DNA of 64,000 nt from Hoeflea_A sp965228785 (GCA_965228785.1 CBDDIF010000001.1:1674001-1738000), one strand, 5' to 3'; shown: positions 7,977 through 16,484, numbered from the stretch's first letter. Numbers and translations: made by a program. The notes: generated by a model from the letters alone, not told the origin.

Positions 7977-8966
7977 TCAGAACCCGATCTCGACGCCGGT
8001 CTCCTCCGCGATCACCTCGCCATTGCGCAGCAGCCGGGTTGAACTCGAATAGGTCGAGCCCGCCGTAAGCGCACCGCGCTTGCCGCCGTAGATCGTGTGA
8101 ACGGCTCGGTGGCGGGACAGCGGTTTGCTGGCGGATTTCGCGATGATGCCTTCCGGCCCGGAGATTTCCACTTCGATGATGTCGCCCTTGCGCACATTGA
8201 TGAAAGTGGCGAAGAACACCAGCGGTCCCTTTAGGGACGGCTCGTTGAACTCGTTCTTCATCACGCCGGTGCTGGTGACCGGGCCGTCCGCATATCCGGT
8301 CTGCAGAAGCGCGGTGGTTTCTGTGCCCAGTTCTCGTGCCGCTTCCTCGGTCCAGAGCGTTTCTCCGGCCTGGCCGCATGCGTCGCCGGGATGAAGCCCG
8401 ATCATCGGATCGATCACCTTGTTGTCCTTGCGAAGCGTCACATGGACGTGGGGGAAGGCGGTGCGGCCGGACAGGCCGATAATTCCGATCTGCTGGCCGC
8501 GTTTGACCCGGTCGCCCTTGCGCACGCGCACAGAACCTTTCGCCAGGTGGCAGAGCTGGGCTGTCCAGCCGCCACCGTGGTTGATCAAAACGCCGTTGCC
8601 GCATTCCTTGCCCTTGACTGCATCGCGGTCGGCATCCGTCTCGATCAGCCGTTCGGGTGCCGTGTTGCGCGAGCCCATGACATATCCATCTGCCATGGCC
8701 AGCACCGGCATGCCGGCGCGCATCTCCGTATAGTCGCGAACCCGGATGTCGGTGCCCTTGTGGCCGTCATAGGAGGCGGCACCGCAAAACGGATCGAGAC
8801 GGTCGGTGCCGGTGTCGATGTCGACAAGGCTCTGCAGGAAACAGGTTTCGCCGATGATACAGTCGACCGGCAGTGAAAAGCGCAGATCTTCCGCCGCTGA
8901 CGGTGCGTTCGTGTTTGCGAGGAACAATCCTGTCACGCAGGCTGCCAGTGTCCATCGAAAATGCAT
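7977..8966 (-). CDS. Secreted M23 family metallopeptidase
   Basis: This 329-residue protein has a Sec signal peptide (about 1-25, ending SAA) and a LytM/M23 zinc peptidase domain (about 60-190). Zinc-ligand motifs are visible: GHKGTDIRV (HxxxD) and the HVHV pair after GIIGLSGRTAFP. The domain also has the lysostaphin-like VLINHGGGWTAQLCHL strand. Such enzymes cleave or bind peptidoglycan cross-links in the periplasm. The C-terminal 120 residues form an extra beta-rich region (FATFINVRKGDIIEVEI) of unknown role. It is convergent with the DHDPS-like gene and has no functional partner beside it. Confidence 0.88.
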   Translation of the reverse strand: MHFRWTLAACVTGLFLANTNAPSAAEDLRFSLPVDCIIGETCFLQSLVDIDTGTDRLDPFCGAASYDGHKGTDIRVRDYTEMRAGMPVLAMADGYVMGSRNTAPERLIETDADRDAVKGKECGNGVLINHGGGWTAQLCHLAKGSVRVRKGDRVKRGQQIGIIGLSGRTAFPHVHVTLRKDNKVIDPMIGLHPGDACGQAGETLWTEEAARELGTETTALLQTGYADGPVTSTGVMKNEFNEPSLKGPLVFFATFINVRKGDIIEVEISGPEGIIAKSASKPLSRHRAVHTIYGGKRGALTAGSTYSSSTRLLRNGEVIAEETGVEIGF

Positions 8967-9080
8967 GTGTCAAACCCGGTCTGCGGCCCCGGTTGATCCG
9001 GTTTGGCCTTTGGCATCGCTTAGCAGCAGATCCGTCAGAGCCGCAAGCGCGGCTGGATCACATGTCGGTGTCGGGCAAGC

Positions 9081-9980
9081 TCAAACCTCGCTGGTGATTT
9101 TCGCCACCAGCTGGCGCAGCCAGATGTGCATTGGAGAGTGGTGCTGGCGCAGTGTCCAGTACAGGTTGATGGCAAAGGGCGCGGGACATGGGCAGGGGAG
9201 AACGACGAACTCCTTCGGGAGCATGGCGGCAATGCGTTTTGGAATGGTCGAGATGAGGTCCGTCCCCAGCAACAGGTTTTGCAGGTTTCCGGGACTCGGG
9301 ATCTTGAGGACATTGTTGAGGCTCATCTGCATGCCCTCCAGTTCGCGCAGGTAGAAGGACCTCCAGTTGCCTCCATAGGTGACGAGCGCATGCGGCGCTG
9401 AGGAGTAGGTGGCGAGATCGAGACGGCGTTTCGCCAACGGATTGTCGCGGTCCATGACACATACATAGTGATCATCGAAAAGCTGCCGGCGGTAGAAATC
9501 GATGTCCTCGATCGTCATCGGGCTGATCAGCAGGTCGCACTCGTCACGGTTCAGTTGGTGTTTGCCCTCGGTCGAGGACTGGATGACCTCCAGTCTGATA
9601 CCGGGTGCCAGGGTGCGCAGCCGCCGCACCAACGTTGGTACGATCGTCTGTCGTTCATAGTAGTTGCAGGAGATTGTCAGTGCCGCTTCTGCTTCGGACG
9701 GTTCAAAGCGCGCCGGCTCGATCAGCGACCGGTAACGGTCGAGAATTGCGTTTGCTCCGACGACGATTTCGCGGCAGCGATCGGTTGGCACCACACCGCC
9801 ATGGCGGCGCACGAAAAGCGGGTCCTCGAACGCTTTGCGCAGCCGGTCGATGGTGTAGCTGATGGTCGACTGGTTGGTGGACAGCTTGTCGGCGGCGACC
9901 GAAAAGGACTGGTTGTCGTGGACCAGCTTCAACACGTTCAGGGCAGCGAAATCGATCGACTGGGCCTTTTCCTTTTGCAT
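9081..9980 (-). CDS. LysR family transcriptional regulator
   Basis: The 299-residue product has an N-terminal winged helix-turn-helix (about 18-65, QSFSVAADKLSTNQSTISY then LRKAFEDPLFVR) followed by a two-lobed LysR substrate-binding domain. The start at 9980 is set by a strong GGTGGAGGAT ribosome site seven bases upstream; an earlier in-frame start at 10010 is less likely. It is divergent from the P450 and TRAP binding-protein genes with a 119-bp shared intergenic region that contains a palindrome. LysR regulators usually control the divergent operon in response to a pathway metabolite, so it probably regulates the P450/dctP pair. Confidence 0.9.
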   Translation of the reverse strand: MQKEKAQSIDFAALNVLKLVHDNQSFSVAADKLSTNQSTISYTIDRLRKAFEDPLFVRRHGGVVPTDRCREIVVGANAILDRYRSLIEPARFEPSEAEAALTISCNYYERQTIVPTLVRRLRTLAPGIRLEVIQSSTEGKHQLNRDECDLLISPMTIEDIDFYRRQLFDDHYVCVMDRDNPLAKRRLDLATYSSAPHALVTYGGNWRSFYLRELEGMQMSLNNVLKIPSPGNLQNLLLGTDLISTIPKRIAAMLPKEFVVLPCPCPAPFAINLYWTLRQHHSPMHIWLRQLVAKITSEV

Positions 9981-10036
9981 CGTCAATCCTCCACCTCGGC
10001 AATATATCAAATAATTCGATGAGGCATATCGGAAGC

Positions 10037-10051
10037 ATCGGATTGTCCGAT
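10037..10051. promoter_or_regulatory. Palindrome between LysR gene and P450, candidate operator or attenuator
   Basis: ATCGGA-TTG-TCCGAT is a perfect 6-bp inverted repeat with a 3-base spacer in the divergent promoter region, and a run of five T follows on the plus strand. It could be the LysR-type binding site for the divergent genes, or a small hairpin in the P450 leader. The sequence alone does not decide between them. Confidence 0.4.
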
Positions 10052-10099
10052 TTTTGTCCAGGTATTACGATCTGGGCGATCGACCGGAAAGACTGCCAC

Positions 10100-11284
10100 A
10101 TGACCCATCAAGCCGACATTCCCATTGATAACGACATCACCATCGAGCAGTTGACGCTCGCGCCCTATCCAATCTACCGGCGGCTGCGCGCCGAGGCGCC
10201 GGTGCAGAAAGTGTCGAGCGTCGGCCGTATCCTTTTGACGAAAGCCGCAGATACCAAACGGGTCAAGGACGATCCGGTGCTGTTCAGCTCTGACGACCCG
10301 AACACGCCGATGAAGCGTGCTTTCGGGGCTCACACGCTGATGCGCAAGGATGGCGAGGCCCACCGCCGCGAGCGGGATGCGATGGGACCCGCCTACGCGC
10401 CGACCAACATCCGCAGCACCTGGAGCGAGATCTACACCGGCGTTGCCGAGGATTACGTGGGGCGACTACCGCGAGGCGAGACGGTCGATCTGTTTGGCGG
10501 GCTGGCCGGCCCCTTTGCCGCTCGCTGTCTGGCCAACCTTCTCGGCATCACCAATGCATCCGATGACGACTTGCAGCGCTGGTCGCAAATTCTGATCGAC
10601 GGATCAGGCAATTTCGGCTGGCGGGATGAGCTTTTCAAGGATTGCGACAGCGCCAATGCGGAAATGAATGCCTGTTTCGCTGAAATGATCCCCATGCACA
10701 AAAGTGAGCCCAATCCGAGTGCGCTCGCCGTGATGGTCAACGCCCCCGAACCGATCGAGATGAGCCAGATCCGCTCCAACGTCAAAATCGCCATCGGTGG
10801 CGGCATCAACGAACCGCGTGATGCGCTGTGCACCATCCTGTTCGGGCTGCTGACCAACCCCGACCAGTTCGCTGCTGCCAAGAAGGATGGTCTGTGGGGC
10901 GATGCGTTCGACGAAGGTGTGCGTTGGGTGGCGCCGATCCAGGCGAGTTCACGGTTGGTGACGGAGGACACGGAAATCCGCGGTATCGCCATCCCCAAGG
11001 GCGAGACCGTCATGACCATTCAGGCGTCGGCCAATCATGATGAAGAGATCTGGGACGATCCGGGCAGTTACAACCTGTTTCGCGAAAAGCGGCCGCATCA
11101 GGCCTTCGGCAATGGCCCGCACTTCTGCCAGGGCAAGCACATTGCCAGGCGCATGATCGCCGACATCATGCTGCCAATCCTGTTCGACCGGTTTCCCGAC
11201 ATGCAATTGCCCGACCCGTCGGTCGTCCGGTTCAGGGGCTTCGGCTTTAGAGGTCCGGTCAATCTGCCCGTCCGCCTGCATTGA
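10100..11284 (+). CDS. Cytochrome P450
   Basis: A soluble bacterial P450 of 394 residues. The heme-binding loop is clear (FGNGPHFCQG, axial Cys about residue 343). The ExxR motif is present as EGVR in DEGVRWVAP, and the I-helix reads AIGGGINEPRD. That I-helix lacks the usual acid-Thr pair and instead has Asn-Glu-Pro-Arg, as seen in some bacterial catabolic P450 clades. It would hydroxylate or demethylate a small molecule using electrons from a ferredoxin or other partner; no redox partner gene lies next to it. The ATG at 10100 has GGAAAG upstream. The dctP gene follows 30 bp later, suggesting that the pair imports and oxidises the same compound. Confidence 0.93.
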   Translation: MTHQADIPIDNDITIEQLTLAPYPIYRRLRAEAPVQKVSSVGRILLTKAADTKRVKDDPVLFSSDDPNTPMKRAFGAHTLMRKDGEAHRRERDAMGPAYAPTNIRSTWSEIYTGVAEDYVGRLPRGETVDLFGGLAGPFAARCLANLLGITNASDDDLQRWSQILIDGSGNFGWRDELFKDCDSANAEMNACFAEMIPMHKSEPNPSALAVMVNAPEPIEMSQIRSNVKIAIGGGINEPRDALCTILFGLLTNPDQFAAAKKDGLWGDAFDEGVRWVAPIQASSRLVTEDTEIRGIAIPKGETVMTIQASANHDEEIWDDPGSYNLFREKRPHQAFGNGPHFCQGKHIARRMIADIMLPILFDRFPDMQLPDPSVVRFRGFGFRGPVNLPVRLH

Positions 11285-11314
11285 GGCGGCAGGAAATAGC
11301 AAGGGAGGAACTCA

Positions 11315-12337
11315 ATGTTCAGATATCTCACCGTCGTCGGCGCCGCTGTCGCCGCGATTACCTGGTCGGTCGCGGCTCACGCGCAGGAAGTAACCCTGCG
11401 GTTGCACCAGTTGCTGCCACTGCAGGCGACCATTCCCGCCAAGGCTATCACGCCTTGGATCGAAAAGGTTCAGGCTGATTCGGGCGGCCGGATCAAGATC
11501 GAACACTATCCGTCCATGCAGCTTGGCGGTGCGCCGCCATCACTCTACAGCCAGGCGGCTGATGGTGTCGTCGATATTGTCTGGACGGTACTGGGCTACA
11601 CGCCGGGGCGCTTTCCAAAGACCGAGGCGTTCGAACTCCCATTCATGACCGGCGATGCGGAGCCGGCATCGCGTGCCTTCCACGAATACGTGGCCGTCAA
11701 TGCCATGGACGAGTTCCAGGACAGCCATCCGATCGTCTTCCACGTGCACGGGCCGGGCTACTTTCATTCCAACAAACCGGTCGGCGGTCTCGATGACCTG
11801 TCGGGACAAAAACTGAGGGGTCCGACCCGCGTCATCACCAAGATGCTGGGCGAACTCGGCGCGACGCCCGTCGGTATGCCGGTTCCATCGGTGCCGGAAT
11901 CGGTGTCGAAGGGCGTGATCGACGGCGCCGTCATCCCGTGGGAGGTAACGCTGCCGCTGAAAATGTCGGAACTGACCTCCAATCACTCCGGCTTCGCAAC
12001 CGCACCAGGCCTCTACACGGCGACCTTTGTCATGACCATGAACAAGGACAGCTACGACCGGCTGCCGGACGACCTGAAGAAAGTCATCGATGCCAATTCA
12101 GGACCTGATACCGCCGCTTTGTTCGGGGCCGCCATGGATGCTGGCGACAAGACCGGCCGCATGGTGGCCGAAAAGACCGGCAATTCGATCACCGATCTTG
12201 ATGACCAGCGGGCCCAATGGGTCGATGCCGCTTCCGGCGTCACGGATGCCTGGATCGCTGACATGAACGCCAAGAGTATCGATGGTGCAGCCCTGGTGAA
12301 GTCTGCAAAGGACCTGATTGCCAAACACTCGAACTAG
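11315..12337 (+). CDS. dctP: TRAP transporter solute-binding protein (DctP family)
   Basis: This 340-residue periplasmic binding protein starts with a signal peptide (about 1-23, ending AHA) and has the DctP/TAXI-like fold segments typical of TRAP receptors. These include TLRLHQLLPLQATIPAKAI near the mature N-terminus and the LSGQKLRGPTRV segment with the conserved ligand-binding Arg. The receptor delivers an organic acid or similar ligand to a DctQM membrane pair. No dctQ or dctM gene is present in the window. The gene's own TAG stop overlaps the target site of the downstream insertion element but the reading frame is intact. It is transcribed with the P450. Confidence 0.92.
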   Translation: MFRYLTVVGAAVAAITWSVAAHAQEVTLRLHQLLPLQATIPAKAITPWIEKVQADSGGRIKIEHYPSMQLGGAPPSLYSQAADGVVDIVWTVLGYTPGRFPKTEAFELPFMTGDAEPASRAFHEYVAVNAMDEFQDSHPIVFHVHGPGYFHSNKPVGGLDDLSGQKLRGPTRVITKMLGELGATPVGMPVPSVPESVSKGVIDGAVIPWEVTLPLKMSELTSNHSGFATAPGLYTATFVMTMNKDSYDRLPDDLKKVIDANSGPDTAALFGAAMDAGDKTGRMVAEKTGNSITDLDDQRAQWVDAASGVTDAWIADMNAKSIDGAALVKSAKDLIAKHSN

Positions 12338-12346
12338 GGTGTGGAC

Positions 12347-13095
12347 TCAATTCGTCCAGCATCTGATTGCGAAGAGTTGCACCATTGATAAGAAGTTGCG
12401 CGCTTTCTTCTCAAACCTCGTCGCCAGTCTGCGCATATCCTTCATTTTGCAGAAGAAACGTTCGACGATATTCCTCTGTGCGTAGAGAGTGGCATCGTGG
12501 GGCACCGGTCTGTGTTGGTTTTTCTTCGACGGGATCACTGCCAACGCACCTTCATCGGCGATTTGTTGTCTGATCTTTCGGCTGCCATAGGCCTTGTCTG
12601 CGACGATCGCCAAGGGTGGGCTCTGCCAATCCAGAAAGGCATCCATCATCTGGCTGTCGTGCAACTGCCCGCCTGAAATTGCCAGCCGCAAAGGGTGCCC
12701 GCTGGTATCTACGGCCGCGTGAACCTTACTCGTGCGACCGCCTCGTGAGCGGCCAATACCTTCTTCCAGTTCCCCTTTATTGACCCACTCGCTGCGCGGT
12801 GAGCCTTGATGATGGAAGCGTCTATAAAGATCAGAGCATCTTCGCATTCGTGCGCCAGGGCCTCAAATATGTCTCGCCAAACCCCTCGCTCGCCCCAACG
12901 GGTATAGCGGTTGTAGACCGTGGTTCGCGGACCATACCGATCCGGCAAATCACGCCAGGGCGCACCAGTTCGCAAAATGTAGAAAATGCCGTTGAGAATT
13001 TTTCGGTCGTATTTGCGCTCGGGGCCACGCCCTTGCGGTGGAAGAAGTGGCTCAATAACCGCCCATTCCTCATCAGAAAGATCAAATCGTGCCAT
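12347..13095 (-). CDS. IS5-family DDE transposase, two frames joined by -1 frameshift
   Basis: The first frame (13095 down to about 12780) encodes MARFDLSDEEW and IFYILRTGAPWRDLP, the DUF4096-type N-terminal half, with the first catalytic Asp in FIDASIIKAHRA. The second frame (ending at 12347) encodes IGRSRGGRTSKVHAAVD, the second Asp in VADKAYGSR and the Glu in NIVERFFCKMKDMRRLATRFEK. The two frames overlap near 12770-12790 around ATA AAG GGG AAC. A -1 slip on AAG GGG would join SIKG to ELEEGIGRSRGG and rebuild a canonical transposase. The start at 13095 has GGAGG five bases upstream, in a hairpin. This is the programmed-frameshift organisation of the IS427 group rather than an obvious decay product. 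Confidence 0.85.
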
Positions 13096-13099
13096 GAAA

Positions 13100-13117
13100 A
13101 CCTCCTTCAACGGAGGT
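13100..13117 (-). promoter_or_regulatory. Hairpin sequestering the transposase ribosome-binding site
   Basis: On the minus strand the leader reads ACCTCC-GTTGAA-GGAGGT followed by TTTC and the ATG. The 6-bp perfect stem places the Shine-Dalgarno GGAGG in its 3' arm, so the folded leader would block translation initiation. Many insertion sequences use such a structure to stop translation from read-through transcripts. The pairing is seen directly; the regulatory role is inferred. Confidence 0.55.
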
Positions 13118-13174
13118 CGTGAATCACATCTTCATAGGCAAAATCAACACCATGAATTGGGTTCACACCCTAGA

Positions 13175-13472
13175 TTCTGGAACCGTCCGGGATGGTTCCG
13201 GGCGGGCAGCCCCTGCCGGGGCGAACGCGATGTGTTGCAGAAATGCGACGCTTGCAACCTAAGCCTGCTTCATTTGTCGCACCTGACCTTGGCATGGTCA
13301 CGCCTGGTCGTGTAGACGACGCCCTCCATTGTTGGAGGATGCCGTAGCGGCATCGCAAGGAAATGACCTCTCTAAGACAGCTATAGGTCCGGGCTCAGCG
13401 CCCGACCATTCATTCGAAACCATTGTTCCCGTCCATTCGCGGCCGGAGGTTCGCCTCCGTGCATGTCTACGA
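13175..13472. other. Non-coding stretch between IS and MoxR gene with several hairpins
   Basis: No convincing gene lies here. Visible inverted repeats are GGAACC/GGTTCC (13180-13200), a possible terminator for the ancestral dctP transcript without a T run; GATGCCG-TAG-CGGCATC (13338-13354); and CGGAGG-TTCG-CCTCCG (13444-13459), a stem with a TTCG loop just before the MoxR start. The segment should also hold the promoter of the moxR operon, but I could not assign -35/-10 boxes with confidence. Confidence 0.5.
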
Positions 13473-14576
13473 ATGGACACTCGTTCGAAGCTGCCTGAAT
13501 CGAGGTTTTCCGTGGAAGCGGCCAAATCACTCACACCGTCGGAATTGACGGATTTTTTGTTGAATGTTGCACCGGTGCGACCGGTCTTCATCTGGGGTCC
13601 GCCGGGCATCGGCAAGTCGGCTCTGGTCGAGGAGTTCGCGCAGGCCGTTGGCATGGCTTGCGTATCAATGCTCGGCTCCCAGCTGGCACCTGAAGACATT
13701 ATCGGCGTGCCGCGCATCGAAAACGGGATCTCGCAATTCTGTCCACCGGCGCAGATCGCGCGCAAGGAGCCCTATTGCCTGTTCCTGGACGAGCTCAACG
13801 CCTGTTCGCAGGAGGTGCAGAAGGCATTTTACAGCCTGATCAACGACCGCCGCATCGGCGAGTTAGAACTGCCGCCGGGCTCCGTCGTCATCGGCGCCGG
13901 CAACCGGTCGCAGGATGCCGCGATCGTCAAGCCCATCTCGTCGGCGCTGATCAACCGAATGGCCCATGTGCAGCTTCGGGCGAGCCCGACCGATTGGCTG
14001 CGTTGGGCCGGTGGCGCCGGCATTCACCCGCTGGTTAGCGACTATATCCGGCTGCGCCCGGATCATCTGTGGTCGAAGCCGCAGAAGCACGAGGAGCCGT
14101 TTTCGACGCCGCGTGCCTGGCACATACTGTCCGATGCGCTGACGTCCTATGGCGAGGCGGCGATGGGTGAAACCGTAATCGACATTTTGGCCTCGGGTCT
14201 GCTGACGCCGGCCCATGCGCGTCAGTTTGTCGCCTTCTATCGCCAGCGCCTGCGGGCTTTTGACCTGACGGCCATCCTCAAGGGTGAGACGGGGTGGCCG
14301 GAAGCGCCGGAGGAGAGGGACATCCTCTATTTCCTGGTTCAGTCGTTCCGTGCCCGGTTGATCAAGGAACTGCCGCGCGATGCCAAAAAGCTCGGCGGTC
14401 AGGCCAAGAGCCTGGCTTTGTCGGCCAAGGATCGGCTGATTCAGCTGTCGCGTATTTCGCTGGAAATGGCCCAGCTTGTCGTTGCCGAAGAAGACGACGG
14501 CACGGCTTTGCCGGACTGGTTCATGGTGGAGGTCGCGCGCGACTTGCCTCGATTGGTGGCGGGTAAGAACCGATGA
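13473..14576 (+). CDS. MoxR-type AAA+ ATPase
   Basis: The product is a 367-residue AAA_5 ATPase. Walker A is WGPPGIGKSA (residues 41-50) and Walker B is LFLDELNA, followed by a sensor 1 region VIGAGNRSQDAAIVKP and an arginine-rich ALINRMAHVQL. MoxR ATPases act as chaperones that load or activate metal-containing or vWA-domain partners. Its stop overlaps the start of the next gene by 4 bp (ATGA), and that gene encodes a vWA-type partner, as usual for MoxR operons. The ATG at 13473 is my choice; a GTG at 13512 would also keep the domain, and upstream non-ATG starts are possible. A TTCG-loop hairpin (13444-13459) sits in the leader. Confidence 0.9.
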   Translation: MDTRSKLPESRFSVEAAKSLTPSELTDFLLNVAPVRPVFIWGPPGIGKSALVEEFAQAVGMACVSMLGSQLAPEDIIGVPRIENGISQFCPPAQIARKEPYCLFLDELNACSQEVQKAFYSLINDRRIGELELPPGSVVIGAGNRSQDAAIVKPISSALINRMAHVQLRASPTDWLRWAGGAGIHPLVSDYIRLRPDHLWSKPQKHEEPFSTPRAWHILSDALTSYGEAAMGETVIDILASGLLTPAHARQFVAFYRQRLRAFDLTAILKGETGWPEAPEERDILYFLVQSFRARLIKELPRDAKKLGGQAKSLALSAKDRLIQLSRISLEMAQLVVAEEDDGTALPDWFMVEVARDLPRLVAGKNR

Positions 14577-16429
14577 GCGCCAGGAAGAAGGACAAATATG
14601 CCGACAACAAGAAGGCGATAAGAGAAGGCAGAAAGCTGGCAGCTGGACATCCGCTGATCAGTCCGCTTCCCGACTTTCGCATGTGTTTCAAGGACAACGC
14701 ATTCGAAGCCAGACGGAAGGACTGGTTGCGCGCGGAATGTTCAGGGTTTCATCGCGACTGGCAGTCCGGTCGACTGAAACTGACGGCGGATGTCTGGCCC
14801 AATGTACGCAGAAGCGCCAGCGTCGAGGAATGGGCCTATGTGTTTGCCCGGTTGCGACTGCACATGGTTCTCAACCATTTCGACCCGCAAAGGCCGGATA
14901 TCGCCTGGCACGTCGCCTGCTGGTACCGGGCAGATGAACTGATGTCGTTTGCGGGTGTGGGGCGCCGGCCGGCGGAATGGTTGCCATCGCCGGACGGGCT
15001 ACCGCGCGGCGATGAGACCACCCTGGCCGCGTTCCTGTCCGAGACAACGCCATCTCCTGCGCTGGAATCGATTTCGCTTGGCGAAAGTGGACGGACCTTC
15101 TGGTCCACTTCCGGAGACTGGCGAATCACGGAAGAACTGAGGAAGGACCTGGCAGCGCAACTGGCGAGCGGAATTCGCGCGTCCGCATCGCGTGCCGTGG
15201 AGGTTGCTGGCGGTGCGCGCAGGGCTCTCGGTGAAGGCAAGGATAGCGAGACCGTTGTCCGGAGAGCACTTCGCTGGGTGATTTCAGAGTTTCCGCTGCT
15301 GGCTGCTTTGGCTTCTTCGTTCAAACTGATCGAGGACGCGGAGCTCTGTCGCTCCATGGATGTCGGCATTGCAGCTATCTGGGACGAGACCCAGGAAATC
15401 TATGTCAATCCAGACATCAAGTTTACGGAGGACGAGGCTCGCTTTGTCATGGCGCATGAGTTGCTGCATGCCGGGCTGCGTCACACGGCTCGCCGGCAGG
15501 GACGCGATCACTGGTTCTGGAACGTTGCCTGCGATTTCGTCATCAATGACTGGCTGCTTGAAATGAAGGTCGGGGTGTTTCCTGATCGGCTTGGTTTGCT
15601 GCACGATCCGTCGCTGCGCGGCCAGTCGGCCGAAGAAGTCTATGACCGGATCGTCACCGACCTGCGCTGGATGCGCAAACTGAAGAAGGCGCACACGCTC
15701 AACGGCCGCAATTCCGATATGCTCGAGGGCGACCGGCCGCCCGGCTGGTGGAACGGCGGCGGCGTCGATCTGGACGCCTTCTATCGCCGGGCCTTGGCCG
15801 GCGGGCTTGAGCTGCATCTGGGCAGCGGTCGCGGCTTCCTTCCCGCCGGCCTGGTCGAGGAAATCCGCTCGCTGTCGCAGCCGCCGATCCCCTGGGACGT
15901 GGAGTTGGCGCATTGGCTTGACCAGTTTTTTCCACCGCTGGAGCGGCGGCGCAGTTTCGCCCGCGCCCATCGTCGCCAATCGGCAACGCTGGACATTGCG
16001 CGCCCGGGCTGGATCTGTCCGGACGAGGAGCGGGCTTCCCGTGTCTTCGGCGCGGTAATCGATACATCAGGATCCATGACCCGCGCGGATCTGGGCAAGG
16101 CCGTCGGCGCCATCGCCAGCTACGCGATGAGCCGGGACGTAGGCTATGTCCGACTTGTTCAATGTGATGCAGCCGCGCATGACGCCGGATTTGTCGAGCC
16201 AACCGCACTGTTGGAGCGCATCCAGGTTCGCGGTCGCGGTGGAACGGTGCTGATGCCGGGGATCAGGATGCTGGAGCAGGCGGAGGACTTTCCGCCAGAT
16301 GGCCCGATACTGGTCATCACAGACGGTTACTGCGATCACCTGCGCATCAATCGTCAGCACGCCTATGTGCTGGCGCCTGGCGGGCGTTTGTCGTTTCCGG
16401 CGAAGGGTCCGGTGTTTCGTCTCGCCTAG
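14573..16429 (+). CDS. DUF2201 putative metallopeptidase / vWA-like protein, MoxR partner
   Basis: This 618-residue soluble protein has two recognisable parts. A zinc-metallopeptidase-like domain carries HELLHAGLRH (first His about residue 295), matching the HExxH-type site of the DUF2201 N-terminal domain. A C-terminal vWA-like domain opens with VIDTSGSM (Asp about 497), a complete metal-ion-dependent adhesion motif, and ends with PILVITDGYCDH. The family is nearly always encoded with a MoxR ATPase, and here the two genes overlap by 4 bp. The pair probably forms an ATP-driven maturation or proteolysis complex in the cytoplasm; the target is unknown. The N-terminal 60 residues are basic and may be a flexible tail. 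Confidence 0.88.
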   Translation: MSARKKDKYADNKKAIREGRKLAAGHPLISPLPDFRMCFKDNAFEARRKDWLRAECSGFHRDWQSGRLKLTADVWPNVRRSASVEEWAYVFARLRLHMVLNHFDPQRPDIAWHVACWYRADELMSFAGVGRRPAEWLPSPDGLPRGDETTLAAFLSETTPSPALESISLGESGRTFWSTSGDWRITEELRKDLAAQLASGIRASASRAVEVAGGARRALGEGKDSETVVRRALRWVISEFPLLAALASSFKLIEDAELCRSMDVGIAAIWDETQEIYVNPDIKFTEDEARFVMAHELLHAGLRHTARRQGRDHWFWNVACDFVINDWLLEMKVGVFPDRLGLLHDPSLRGQSAEEVYDRIVTDLRWMRKLKKAHTLNGRNSDMLEGDRPPGWWNGGGVDLDAFYRRALAGGLELHLGSGRGFLPAGLVEEIRSLSQPPIPWDVELAHWLDQFFPPLERRRSFARAHRRQSATLDIARPGWICPDEERASRVFGAVIDTSGSMTRADLGKAVGAIASYAMSRDVGYVRLVQCDAAAHDAGFVEPTALLERIQVRGRGGTVLMPGIRMLEQAEDFPPDGPILVITDGYCDHLRINRQHAYVLAPGGRLSFPAKGPVFRLA

Positions 16430-16474
16430 TGAGATACCGTTTGCGGTCGGCATGAAGATCACTCTTGACATTTT

Positions 16475-16484
16475 AGTATATACT
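16475..16484. promoter_or_regulatory. AGTATATACT palindrome, candidate ArsR operator and -10 region
   Basis: AGTATATACT is a perfect 10-bp palindrome directly before the ArsR-family start. It contains TATACT (16479-16484), a good -10 hexamer, which would place the transcript start at about 16491 next to the ATG codons at 16488 and 16491. Autorepression by the ArsR protein is the simplest reading. A TTGACA at 16465 is only 8 bp from this -10 box and cannot pair with it. Confidence 0.5.

Larger units (their letters stand above)
12338..13170. mobile_element. IS5-family insertion sequence (IS427-like), 833 bp, CTAG-flanked
   Basis: The element is bounded by imperfect terminal inverted repeats: GGTGTGGACTCAATTCGT reading in from 12338, and GGTGTGAACCCAATTCAT reading in from 13170 (three mismatches in 18). 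It is flanked by CTAG on both sides (12334-12337 and 13171-13174), matching the CTAG/TA target preference of IS5 and IS427 groups. It carries one transposase split over two frames on the minus strand. Removing the element and one CTAG copy restores an uninterrupted dctP stop codon and trailer. The transposase retains its catalytic residues, so the copy may be active. Confidence 0.9.

Noticed and set aside
13329..13472. Upstream extension of the MoxR frame from a TTG at 13329
   Set aside because: The extra 48 residues are low in conservation and begin at a hairpin-rich leader; the ATG at 13473 fits the family better.
16465..16484. TTGACA followed by TATACT as a classical promoter for the ArsR gene
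   Set aside because: Spacing is only 8 bp, too short for sigma-70; only the TATACT box is kept as a candidate.
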